From assembly GCF_900119185.1 (NCBI RefSeq), contig NZ_FPJE01000003.1:124001-188000 (forward strand): 64,000 nucleotides of DNA, in the 5' to 3' direction. The stretch is from Sinomicrobium oceani (lineage in GTDB: Bacteria > Bacteroidota > Bacteroidia > Flavobacteriales > Flavobacteriaceae). Numbering within the stretch: the stretch's first letter is position 1; every line of letters begins with the position of its first letter. Under the pieces are notes generated by a model. The model saw only the letters and a program-made list of their open reading frames with translations, had not been told where the DNA came from and did no database searches. A program made the translations under genes and the position numbers. This document shows positions 16,932-25,306 of this stretch, piece after piece.

Positions 16932-18220
16932 TTACCGAGATACTTATATTATTGATATCGTTTATAATACTTTTGGGTATTGGTGTACCTGTAGCGTGGA
17001 GCATCGGTATTTCGAGTCTGCTTACCATGCTTGTCACCATAGAATCGCTTCCGGCATTTACTACCGTAGCCCAGCGGATGGCTACCGGACTGGATAGTTT
17101 TGCATTGCTGGCCATTCCGTTTTTTGTACTTGCCGGTCAGATCATGAACCAGGGAGGAATTGCCGAAAGGCTGATCACATTTGCCAAATCCCTTATCGGG
17201 GCCTTGCCCGGCGGATTGTCTTATGTGAATGTAATTTCCGCCATGTTGTTCGGGGCTATTTCGGGCTCTGCCCTTGCTGCTACTTCCGCTATCGGAGGAA
17301 TTCTCGGCCCGCATATGGAGAAGGAAGGGTATTCCAAAGAGTTCGGGGCTGCGCTGAATGTAACTTCATCGACAACCGGGCTGGTTATTCCGCCGTCCAA
17401 TATTCTTATCGTATATTCCCTGGCCAGCGGAGGGGTGTCCATTGCGGCATTGTTCCTGGCCGGTTATGTACCGGGAATCCTCATGGGGCTCGCATTGATG
17501 GGAGTGGCTGCCGTATGGATAAAACGCAAGAAATATCCTGCCGGGGAAAGATCGTCGGTAAAACAGATATTTACGTCCTTTCTGCATGCATTTCCGAGCC
17601 TCTTTCTCCTGGTCGTTGTCATAGGAGGTATTGTCGCGGGTATATTTACGGCTACCGAAGCTTCCGGAATTGCCGTTTTGTACAGCCTTATCCTGTCTTT
17701 TGTATACAGGGAAATGGATATGAAAAAGCTGTACAGCGTATTTTTGGGCTCAGTACGCACCAATTCCATTGTCATGCTGCTCATTGCAACATCAATGGCG
17801 ATGTCGTGGGTGATGTCTTATGAAGATATACCCCAATCGGTGAGTTCGGCCCTTCTGGGACTGAGTGATAATAAGTATGTGATATTACTCATGATCAACC
17901 TTATTCTGCTGTTTGTAGGGATGTTTATGGACATGACCCCTGCAGTACTCATTTTTACCCCGATATTTCTCCCAGTAGTAAAGGACCTCGGTGTAGACCC
18001 GGTACATTTCGGTATTATGATGGTGATGAATCTCTGTGTAGGGCTATGTACTCCTCCGGTAGGATCGGTACTTTTTGTCGGTGTGGGGATCGCAAAGACC
18101 ACGATACAAAAAGTTATAAAACCACTGATCCCCCTGTTTATAGCCATGCTCATCGTATTGTTACTCGTTACCTATATTCCGGAGATTTCGACCTGGTTGC
18201 CCGGGCTTATGGATGATTGA
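16928..18220 (+). CDS. TRAP transporter large permease subunit (DctM family)
   Basis: 430-residue inner-membrane protein of about 12 helices that forms the Na+-driven transport channel with DctQ. FFVLAGQIMNQGGIAERL, LFGAISGSALAATSAIGGI and FTATEASGIAVLYSLIL are the canonical DctM blocks. It overlaps dctQ by 4 bases and is followed 84 bases later by uxaB. No SusC/SusD pair lies in this locus, so import across the inner membrane relies on this system. Confidence 0.94.
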   Translation: MITEILILLISFIILLGIGVPVAWSIGISSLLTMLVTIESLPAFTTVAQRMATGLDSFALLAIPFFVLAGQIMNQGGIAERLITFAKSLIGALPGGLSYVNVISAMLFGAISGSALAATSAIGGILGPHMEKEGYSKEFGAALNVTSSTTGLVIPPSNILIVYSLASGGVSIAALFLAGYVPGILMGLALMGVAAVWIKRKKYPAGERSSVKQIFTSFLHAFPSLFLLVVVIGGIVAGIFTATEASGIAVLYSLILSFVYREMDMKKLYSVFLGSVRTNSIVMLLIATSMAMSWVMSYEDIPQSVSSALLGLSDNKYVILLMINLILLFVGMFMDMTPAVLIFTPIFLPVVKDLGVDPVHFGIMMVMNLCVGLCTPPVGSVLFVGVGIAKTTIQKVIKPLIPLFIAMLIVLLLVTYIPEISTWLPGLMDD

Positions 18221-18304
18221 TCGGAAAGGGTGAAATATGAAGAGGGAAAATCGAAGAATATTATATAAAACAATGCTGAAAAAGAATACAAACGAACCAA
18301 ATAA

Positions 18305-19756
18305 ATGAAAAAACTGGACAGGAAAAGCCAGGGACTGGAATCCCAGTTACCGGTAAAGGTGGTACAATTCGGGGAAGGCAATTTTCTGAGGGCCTTCGTA
18401 GATTATGTGATTGATAAACTCAATGAAGAGGCTGGTTTTGAGGCCGGAGTAGTTGTAGTACAACCGCTGCAGGGTGGGTTGATCGATATGATTAATGCGC
18501 AGGATGGTTTATACACCCTTTTTATGAAAGGGGTACAAAAAGGAAAAGAAATACAGGAAGACCGGCTGATATCCTGTATCCAGAAAGGAATAAATCCGTA
18601 TACGGATTATACACAATACCTCGACCTGGCGACAGAAGAGCACCTGGAGTTTGTAATCTCCAACACCACCGAAGCCGGAATAGCTTTTGATGAAAAAGAT
18701 ACTCCCGGTATGCAGCCACCTGCTTCGTTCCCTGCAAAACTGACGGTATTATTGTATGAAAGGTTCCGCTATTTCGATGGTGACCCGGCCAAAGGATTAA
18801 CCATTATTCCGTGCGAGCTCATCAATGACAATGCCGGTGCCCTGAAAGCGGTGATCCTGCAATACGTCGCTTTATGGAAGCTCGGAGATGCTTTTAAAAA
18901 CTGGATCGAGAAGCATAACAGTTTTCACAACACACTGGTGGACCGTATTGTCCCGGGATATCCAAAAGATCAGCTCCCGGAATACGAAAGCGGTTTGTCT
19001 TACAAAGATAATCTCATCGTATCCGCTGAGACCTTTTTGCTTTGGGTTATCGAAGGAGATGAAAGTCTGACAAGGAAAATACCGTTGCACAAAGCCGGTC
19101 TCGATATAAAGATCGTAGACAGTATCCAGCCTTACCGTACCCGGAAGGTTCGTATACTCAACGGGGCTCACACCGCTATGGTACCGTTCTCGCTGCTTTA
19201 CGGAAACGATACGGTCAAGGAAACGGTAGACGGGGAATTTACGGGGGATTTTGTGAAGAAGATCGTATTTAACGAGATTATCCCCACACTTGATATGAAC
19301 GAGGAAGAACTGAAAGAATTTGCCGAACAGGTGATGGACCGTTTCCGGAACCCGTTTATAAAACACCGGCTGGCGAGTATTGCGCTCAATTCCATATCCA
19401 AGTTCAAAGTAAGGGTATTACCAAGCCTTACCGGGTATTACAACATTAAAGGAAAGCTTCCTTCGCATCTCGTATTTGCCATGGCTTGTCTGATTCGTTT
19501 TTATAAAAAGACATGGCAGGGCGAGGAGCTTCCGGTGCAGGATAGTAAAGATATCGTGGCGTTTTTTGAGGCAGCCTGGGCATCCGGAGATTACAGGGAA
19601 ACCGCCCGTAAAATACTGGGTAATGCCGGTTTCTGGGATGAAGATCTTACCAAAACCATTCCCGGGCTCGAAGAGGCCATAGCCTTAGCCCTGGAGACCA
19701 TAGATAAATATGGCGTAGAAGCGGGACTTAAGCATTTTGAACAGGCCCCTGTGTAG
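18305..19756 (+). CDS. uxaB: Tagaturonate reductase (altronate oxidoreductase)
   Basis: Reduces D-tagaturonate to D-altronate with NADH. Member of the mannitol-dehydrogenase superfamily: the N-terminal nucleotide-binding strand VVQFGEGNFLRAFVDY and the catalytic-domain block RTRKVRILNGAHTAMVP are diagnostic of the UxaB group. Length 483 is full. Fructuronate reductase (UxaD) is a relative, but pairing with uxaA and uxaC favours UxaB. Confidence 0.94.
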   Translation: MKKLDRKSQGLESQLPVKVVQFGEGNFLRAFVDYVIDKLNEEAGFEAGVVVVQPLQGGLIDMINAQDGLYTLFMKGVQKGKEIQEDRLISCIQKGINPYTDYTQYLDLATEEHLEFVISNTTEAGIAFDEKDTPGMQPPASFPAKLTVLLYERFRYFDGDPAKGLTIIPCELINDNAGALKAVILQYVALWKLGDAFKNWIEKHNSFHNTLVDRIVPGYPKDQLPEYESGLSYKDNLIVSAETFLLWVIEGDESLTRKIPLHKAGLDIKIVDSIQPYRTRKVRILNGAHTAMVPFSLLYGNDTVKETVDGEFTGDFVKKIVFNEIIPTLDMNEEELKEFAEQVMDRFRNPFIKHRLASIALNSISKFKVRVLPSLTGYYNIKGKLPSHLVFAMACLIRFYKKTWQGEELPVQDSKDIVAFFEAAWASGDYRETARKILGNAGFWDEDLTKTIPGLEEAIALALETIDKYGVEAGLKHFEQAPV

Positions 19757-19843
19757 TACTTTGCGCCGGGGACCAGAATTTAAGGGCACATCAACAGGTC
19801 TTTCTGCAAAAAAGTAAAAGGTGAAAAAGAATAAAAATCGAAG

Positions 19844-21460
19844 ATGAAGACGAAATTAATCAAGGTACATCCCGAGGATAACGTAGCTGTGGCCCTGTCC
19901 GATCTTAAAGCCGGGGAAACAGTCACTTTTGAAGGGAACGATATACGTATCGTATCGGATACCAAAGCAAAACATAAAATAGCGCTGACCGGGCTCAAAA
20001 CCGGCGATCAGATCCTGATGTACGGCGTCCTCGTAGGAAAAGCCAATGAAACCATTCCCGAAGGAGGTTTGCTGACGACGGAAAATGTAAAGCACCAGAG
20101 TGGAAAAGTGTCCGGAAAAACGGAGACCACGTCCTGGAAAGCTCCGGATGTAAGTAAGTGGAAAGACCGGACATTTATGGGCTATCAGCGCGAAGACGGA
20201 CAGGTGGGGACAGCCAACGTTTGGCTCTTTTTTCCGCTGGTCTTCTGCGAGAACCGTAATATCGAATTACTGAAAGACGTTTTCGACAAAGAACTGTCTT
20301 ATTATAAAACCAATAATCAGCGACGGCTTTTGCGAAGTCTCATCAGCGGTCAAACCGAATCTCCGGTAACAGAGGAAGAAGACCATAGACCGGGAATTTT
20401 TGAGAATATAGACGTTCGCTTTATTACACATCAGGGCGGATGCGGAGGTATCCGGCAGGATTCCGTGACGCTGGCCAGGCTACTCGCCGGATATGTAAAC
20501 AATCCTAATGTAGCCGGGGCTACGGTACTCAGCCTTGGATGTCAGAACCTGCAGATCGATATTTTCCGTGACGCGGTAAACACTATTAATCCCGATCTCA
20601 AAAAACCGATCCTGATCTACGAGCAGCAGAAAATGGGAACCGTAGAGGAAATGCTCAATACCATTATCCGCGAATCCTTTGAGGCGATCAGGGAAGCTGA
20701 TAAGATAAAAAGAGTACCTGCACCATTGTCCAAACTGAAAGTGGGACTCGAATGCGGTGGTTCTGACGGTTTTTCGGGAATTTCCGCAAATCCGGCACTG
20801 GGCTATGCTTCCGATTTGCTTGCTGCACTTGGAGGATCCCCGATACTTTCGGAGTTTCCCGAATTGTGCGGGGTAGAGCAGGAGCTTGTAAATCGCTGTA
20901 CGGACCCTTCAGATGCCGATAAATTCCTTAGCCTGATGAAGGCCTATGAAAAATCTGCAATAGATGCCGGTTCCGGATTTGATATGAATCCCTCACCGGG
21001 GAATATCCGTGATGGACTTATTACGGATGCGATGAAATCGGCAGGAGCGGCAAAGAAAGGAGGAACCTCTCCCGTTAATGCAGTACTGGATTATACCGAG
21101 TATGTGACCAAACCGGGGTTGAACCTCTTGTGTACGCCCGGGAACGACGTGGAAAGCACGACAGGACTTGCAGGTTCCGGAGCAAATGTTATCGTGTTTA
21201 CTACCGGACTGGGTACACCTACCGGAAATCCTGTAACTCCTGTGGTTAAAGTATCTTCCAACACCGAACTGGTACAAAAGATGCCCGATATTATCGATGT
21301 GGATACCGGCGCCGTAATCCGTGGAGAAAAATCGATCGAAGAAATGGGAGAAGAAATACTGGAATATATTATTCGTGTGGCCGGGGGAGAAGAAAAGACC
21401 AAAGCCATGCAACTGGATCAGAACGATTTTATTCCGTGGAAAAGGGGAGTTTCTCTCTGA
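19844..21460 (+). CDS. uxaA: Altronate dehydratase
   Basis: Fe-dependent dehydration of D-altronate to KDG. The N-terminal SAF domain (about 1-95, ending near GKANETIPEGG) is fused to the C-terminal D-galactarate/altronate dehydratase domain. THQGGCGGIRQDS, LECGGSDGFSGISANPALG and LLCTPGNDVESTTGLAGSG are conserved blocks. Length 538 is full. Last gene of the operon, followed by a bidirectional terminator shared with the convergent lacI-type gene. Confidence 0.95.
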   Translation: MKTKLIKVHPEDNVAVALSDLKAGETVTFEGNDIRIVSDTKAKHKIALTGLKTGDQILMYGVLVGKANETIPEGGLLTTENVKHQSGKVSGKTETTSWKAPDVSKWKDRTFMGYQREDGQVGTANVWLFFPLVFCENRNIELLKDVFDKELSYYKTNNQRRLLRSLISGQTESPVTEEEDHRPGIFENIDVRFITHQGGCGGIRQDSVTLARLLAGYVNNPNVAGATVLSLGCQNLQIDIFRDAVNTINPDLKKPILIYEQQKMGTVEEMLNTIIRESFEAIREADKIKRVPAPLSKLKVGLECGGSDGFSGISANPALGYASDLLAALGGSPILSEFPELCGVEQELVNRCTDPSDADKFLSLMKAYEKSAIDAGSGFDMNPSPGNIRDGLITDAMKSAGAAKKGGTSPVNAVLDYTEYVTKPGLNLLCTPGNDVESTTGLAGSGANVIVFTTGLGTPTGNPVTPVVKVSSNTELVQKMPDIIDVDTGAVIRGEKSIEEMGEEILEYIIRVAGGEEKTKAMQLDQNDFIPWKRGVSL

Positions 21461-21484
21461 AACGTAGTGAAATCAGTAAAAGAT

Positions 21485-21517
21485 AAAAATGTCGGAGAAA
21501 ACTTCCGGCATTTTTTG
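21485..21517. terminator. Bidirectional terminator between uxaA and the LacI-family gene
   Basis: AAAAATGTCGG (21485-21495) pairs with CCGGCATTTTT (21505-21515), 11 bp with one G-U. T-runs lie on both sides. Confidence 0.75.
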
Positions 21518-21548
21518 TTTTATACGATCAATAACAGGAGCGAAGGCT

Positions 21549-22571
21549 TTATTTTTTTGAACGATCGGAGGAGTCACGAACGATCAGTTGCGGTGATAAT
21601 ACTACTTTTTTCTCAATAGTTACCGAAACTTCTCCTTCCATTTGCTCCAGGAATACCCTCGCGGACATTTTTCCCATTTTTATAGGGGTCTGATCTACCG
21701 TGGTCATCGTAGGTTCCGTATATTGGGTAAACGATTCGTTACTAAATCCGGAAACACACATATCTTCCGGAATACTGACCCCGATTTTCTTTAATTCCTG
21801 TATGGCGCCCAATGCCGTAAAATCACTCGAGGAAAATATGGCATCCGGCGGTTCTGCAAGTTTCATCAGCTTTTTTACGGCGGCTGTTCCCGATTCTACT
21901 TTACTGTTTGTCTGTATGATATACTCCTTGTTGTAAGGAAGGTTGTAATCGGTCAGGGCCTTCAGGTACCCATTATAACGATCTTTGTAAATTTCCAGAT
22001 TTATATTACCCATAAAGTGGGCTATACGCTTGCATCCCTGCCGGATGAGGTGCTCTACGGACATGTATGCACCGTTAAAATCATCTATGGTAACGGAACT
22101 TACACCTGGGAGATTTTTCTTCCGGTCGAAAAATACCAGGGGAATACCTTTTCTCAGTACACGGTCGATATGTAGGGTATCTTTGGTTGTTTTGGACACC
22201 GACATAAAAATACCATCGACCTGAGCGTTGAGGAGTGTATTGATATTCTGTACCTCGCTCTTGGCATCATCCCGGGTCTGGCATATAATAACGTGATATC
22301 CGTGCGGATACAGTTCTTCTTCGATTCCACGGATTACAGAAGAAAAAAAACTTCGGTCCATATAAGGAACAAGAATACCCACGGTATTGCTCTTTCCGCT
22401 CTTCAGGGCAAGGGCAAGGGTGTTTTGTTCGTAATTCATTTCCGCAGCGGTCTTCAGAACCAGCTCCCGTGTTTTGATACTGATCTTGGGATTGTTGTTC
22501 AGTGCCCTGGACACCGTGGCCGCACTGATATTCAATTTTTTGGAAATATCGTATATGGTAACCTTACTCAT
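21549..22571 (-). CDS. LacI-family transcriptional regulator of the uronate/pectin locus
   Basis: 340 residues. The N-terminal helix-turn-helix VTIYDISKKLNISAATVSRAL (residues 3-23, key T-x-x-D-I and A-T-V-S-R-A-L) with hinge helix is followed by a periplasmic-binding-protein-like effector domain (VGILVPYMDRSFFSSVIRG, VFFDRKKN, GVSSVTIDD). It lies between uxaA and the pectinesterase gene on the opposite strand. Two LacI-type palindromes flank the locus (10373-10386 and 22774-22787), so it is most likely a repressor released by a uronate or KDG-type intermediate. The effector is inferred. Confidence 0.9.
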   Translation of the reverse strand: MSKVTIYDISKKLNISAATVSRALNNNPKISIKTRELVLKTAAEMNYEQNTLALALKSGKSNTVGILVPYMDRSFFSSVIRGIEEELYPHGYHVIICQTRDDAKSEVQNINTLLNAQVDGIFMSVSKTTKDTLHIDRVLRKGIPLVFFDRKKNLPGVSSVTIDDFNGAYMSVEHLIRQGCKRIAHFMGNINLEIYKDRYNGYLKALTDYNLPYNKEYIIQTNSKVESGTAAVKKLMKLAEPPDAIFSSSDFTALGAIQELKKIGVSIPEDMCVSGFSNESFTQYTEPTMTTVDQTPIKMGKMSARVFLEQMEGEVSVTIEKKVVLSPQLIVRDSSDRSKK

Positions 22572-22742
22572 AGGTTTAGTTCTCTTTGTGGATATGTATG
22601 TTCCGGCCCGTCAGGAAATTGGCGGGCAGACAGCAAAGCACTCAAAATAAAATTAATATGCCCGTGAAGGCTTCTCCGAATGAAGCATGTATATCTTCCG
22701 GATGTCGTACATGGTAATTTTTTGGAATAGCAACAAAAAAAG

Positions 22743-22761
22743 TTTGCGTATCTTGCGCAAA
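22743..22761. promoter_or_regulatory. Inverted repeat TTTGCG-N7-CGCAAA upstream of the pectinesterase gene
   Basis: TTTGCG (22743-22748) and CGCAAA (22756-22761) lie 12 bases upstream of the LacI-type operator. It could be a second regulator's site or include a -33 TTTG element. Confidence 0.35.
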
Positions 22762-22773
22762 GATATAATTAAG

Positions 22774-22787
22774 CGTAATCGATTACA
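22774..22787. promoter_or_regulatory. LacI-type operator upstream of the pectinesterase gene
   Basis: CGTAATCGATTACA, with perfect 12-bp core palindrome GTAATCGATTAC. It differs from the kduI operator by two bases, and lies between the divergent regulator gene and the pectinesterase gene. Confidence 0.7.
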
Positions 22788-22804
22788 AAAATTTCATAAA
22801 TATA

Positions 22805-23797
22805 ATGAATTCTTTCCATATGAAGTACAGGGTAACTGCTATTTTATTATTGTTAGGTTTTTACTGCGCATTGGGTACGCCGGACGAAAAAAAATATGAT
22901 TTTGTAGTGGATAAAAACGGTGGCGGGGATTTCAAAACGGTCCAGGAGGCCATTAATGCCGTACCGGATTATCGGAAAAAAGAAACGAGAATATTTATAA
23001 AGAACGGTAAGTATAAAGAAAAGCTTATTCTTCCCCAGTCCAAAAATAACGTGACCATGATCGGAGAGAGTATGACGTACACTATTATCACTTATGACGA
23101 CTACGATACCAAGAAGAATGTTTTCGGCGAGGAAATGGGAACTACCGGATCGTCCTCTTTCTTTATTTTCGGCGAAGATTTTAAAGCCCGTAATATCACC
23201 TTCCAGAATAGTGCCGGGCATGTGGGGAAAGCGGTGGCGGTGCGTGTAGAGAGTGACCGGGTGATTTTTGAGAACTGTAAATTTCTCGGCAATCAGAATA
23301 CCTTATACCTGCATGGCAAGCAGAGCCGGCAATATTACAAAAACTGTTACATAGAAGGTACGGTCGACTTTATATTCGGGTGGTCTACGGCCGTTTTCGA
23401 GAGCTGTGTGATCAATTGTAAGGGGAAGGGTTTTGTAACGGCAGCTTCAACCCCGGAAGAATCTCCGTATGGTTTTGTATTTACCAATAGCAGAATAACA
23501 GGAAGAGGAAGTAGTACGTTTTTCCTCGGAAGACCGTGGCGCCCCTATGCCAAAACGGTTTATATCAATTGTTATATGAGTAAACATGTGGAGCCAAAAG
23601 GCTGGGATGACTGGGGCAAACCCGAGGTGGAACTGACTGCGTTTTATGCGGAGTACAATTCTTCGGGGCCGGGTGCGGATACGGAAGAACGGGTATCGTG
23701 GTCGTGTCAGTTGTCCGACGGGGATGCGGAAAAATACACGACGGAGCATATCCTGAAGGGAGAAGACGATTGGAACCCCGAAAAAATACGATTCTAA
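22805..23797 (+). CDS. Pectinesterase (carbohydrate esterase family 8)
   Basis: Removes methyl esters from homogalacturonan, exposing it to pectate lyases or polygalacturonases. The signal peptide covers about residues 6-24 (starts at ATG 22805 or 22820 are both possible), so the enzyme is exported. CE8 right-handed beta-helix motifs are intact: GDFKTVQEAINAVP, GNQNTLYLHGKQSRQYYKN, GTVDFIFG (catalytic Asp) and LGRPWRPYAKTVY (substrate Arg). Length 330 is normal. It is the only extracellular pectin enzyme in the window; its operator links it to the uronate operon. Confidence 0.94.
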   Translation: MNSFHMKYRVTAILLLLGFYCALGTPDEKKYDFVVDKNGGGDFKTVQEAINAVPDYRKKETRIFIKNGKYKEKLILPQSKNNVTMIGESMTYTIITYDDYDTKKNVFGEEMGTTGSSSFFIFGEDFKARNITFQNSAGHVGKAVAVRVESDRVIFENCKFLGNQNTLYLHGKQSRQYYKNCYIEGTVDFIFGWSTAVFESCVINCKGKGFVTAASTPEESPYGFVFTNSRITGRGSSTFFLGRPWRPYAKTVYINCYMSKHVEPKGWDDWGKPEVELTAFYAEYNSSGPGADTEERVSWSCQLSDGDAEKYTTEHILKGEDDWNPEKIRF

Positions 23798-23882
23798 ACA
23801 GATCGGAACACTGGAGGAAACATACTGTTATATATAACAAAAATCCTTTTTTTTATACCCGGTGACTTCGCTCCATATTTAC

Positions 23883-23890
23883 TAAATTTG
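23883..23890 (+). promoter_or_regulatory. -7 element (TAAATTTG) of the ferredoxin gene
   Basis: TAnnTTTG match 21 bases before the ATG. Confidence 0.4.
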
Positions 23891-23911
23891 CACTTTTGAA
23901 ATTACGCAGTA

Positions 23912-24232
23912 ATGTCCGATATAAAGATTAAGATCAAAGACAGGGAAGGCGTTGTTCACGAACTGGACGCTCCTACCGATATGGCCATGAATATCATGGA
24001 ATTGTGTAAAGCCTATGAATTGCCGGTAGAAGGTACCTGCGGAGGAATGGCCATGTGTGCTTCCTGCCAGTGTTATGTGCTTTCGGAACATCAACTTCCG
24101 GAGATGGGACCCGATGAGGAAGCTATGCTTTTTGAGGCGTTTCACGTTAAGGATAACAGTCGTCTGGGATGCCAGCTTCCTATTACGGAAGATTTGGACG
24201 GACTGGAACTCGAACTTGCACCGGAATCATAG
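23912..24232 (+). CDS. 2Fe-2S ferredoxin, adrenodoxin-type
   Basis: 106-residue soluble electron carrier. Cluster ligands are visible as C-x5-C-x2-C in GTCGGMAMCASC and a fourth Cys in RLGCQLPI, the spacing of the adrenodoxin/ISC-Fdx group. The acidic patch is consistent with a partner-binding surface. It has its own -7 element and a terminator, so it is monocistronic. Its redox partner is not evident in the window. Confidence 0.93.
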   Translation: MSDIKIKIKDREGVVHELDAPTDMAMNIMELCKAYELPVEGTCGGMAMCASCQCYVLSEHQLPEMGPDEEAMLFEAFHVKDNSRLGCQLPITEDLDGLELELAPES

Positions 24233-24251
24233 ATATCACAATAAATTCATT

Positions 24252-24295
24252 AACAAAAAACCGGATGTGTTACTTTATACATCCGGTTTTTTGTT
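24252..24295. terminator. Bidirectional terminator between ferredoxin and DUF3050 genes
   Basis: 17-bp stem (24252-24268 with 24279-24295), containing CCGGATGT/ACATCCGG flanked by A- and T-runs. Confidence 0.85.
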
Positions 24296-24309
24296 GGTAT
24301 CGGTAAAGA

Positions 24310-25095
24310 TCAGGCGATGGAGCTTTCGCGGGCCTTGATGATTTCTTCCTCAATGGTGTCCCACAAAGCCATACGCATCTGCAGTGCTACGGTGGCAGCC
24401 TCTCCGGCCTCTTTCCATTTCTGTTCATGATCTCCGCACAGTTCTTCGACCATTTGCAGGGCCATGGGGCCATGCTCGTCCTGGTCGAGCTCGATGTGAC
24501 GCTCAAAATAATATACGAGTTTATCGATCTGGAATTCCGGGAAATTGCGTTGCATTTCCCTCAATATGGCAGTAAACATGTCCGGAATCAGGTCTTCTCT
24601 TCCAAAGGTGAACGCAGCAGCTATTTTGTGAGGTTTTCCTTCTTCGATAAGAAAAAAAGTAAAATTCAGGAAATCTTTGACTGCCTGTGGAAGTGCACTT
24701 AGTTTTATATCTACGAGGATGTTTTTCAGCGATAAGAGATCGGCGATAAAGTTTTCGATCTTGGAGGTATCCGCATGGCATTCCTCCATAGCTTCCAGGT
24801 ACATTTCATAGTGGCTCTGGTGTTTTCCCTCCTTGTTGATATCAGTCTCCTCCGCCAGTACGATCTCATTGATGAGATAACGGAGTTCCGGCGATCCCGT
24901 AGGTATCCAGGGAGTTTTGGTACAGGTTAGTTTTTGTTGCAATGCTTTCAGCAGGGACATAAAATCCCAAACGGCAAATACGTGATATTCCAGAAAAAGC
25001 CGGAGGTCATCCGGTTGATTTATATTGTTATAAAGCGAGTGCCGGAGCAGTTGATCGCGTAGAGGGGCTATCTCGGCTTTTATAGTGTCTGTCAT
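24310..25095 (-). CDS. DUF3050 family protein (heme-oxygenase-like fold)
   Basis: 261 residues, all-helical in appearance, no signal peptide. Conserved family blocks include FLEYHVFAVWDFMSLLKALQ near the N-terminus, LINEIVLAEETD in the middle, and YYFERHIELDQDEHGPMA (metal-type His/Glu/Asp cluster) towards the C-terminus. Such a helical His/Glu-rich arrangement resembles heme-oxygenase-like di-iron proteins, but no reaction is established for DUF3050. It is alone on its strand and convergent with the ferredoxin gene, which could be its electron donor; that is speculation. Confidence 0.82.
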   Translation of the reverse strand: MTDTIKAEIAPLRDQLLRHSLYNNINQPDDLRLFLEYHVFAVWDFMSLLKALQQKLTCTKTPWIPTGSPELRYLINEIVLAEETDINKEGKHQSHYEMYLEAMEECHADTSKIENFIADLLSLKNILVDIKLSALPQAVKDFLNFTFFLIEEGKPHKIAAAFTFGREDLIPDMFTAILREMQRNFPEFQIDKLVYYFERHIELDQDEHGPMALQMVEELCGDHEQKWKEAGEAATVALQMRMALWDTIEEEIIKARESSIA

Positions 25096-25294
25096 AATAT
25101 TTTTTTACAAAGTTAATAAACTCTTTGGCATACCTGTTTGTCGTGTAAGGATTTAACTAAATAATTTAACATGCCGTTAGCCCGTTGGCAGAAAGCGGTG
25201 AAAAATATAATAATACCCTGGTAATGAATAATGTTGGTGAAATCAGAGAAATGTCATTGTTGTTGCGATCTGTCCGTCGAAATAATAAATTTAG

Positions 25295-25302
25295 TAAATT
25301 TG
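25295..25302 (+). promoter_or_regulatory. -7 element (TAAATTTG) just before the GAF-protein start
   Basis: TAnnTTTG match ending 4 bases before ATG 25307; suggests a leaderless or near-leaderless mRNA. Confidence 0.4.
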
Positions 25303-25306
25303 CGTT

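Noticed and set aside
23827-23838. GTTATATATAAC palindrome after the pectinesterase gene as a terminator
   Set aside because: The stem is almost all A-T and too weak; the T-run comes 11 bases later.
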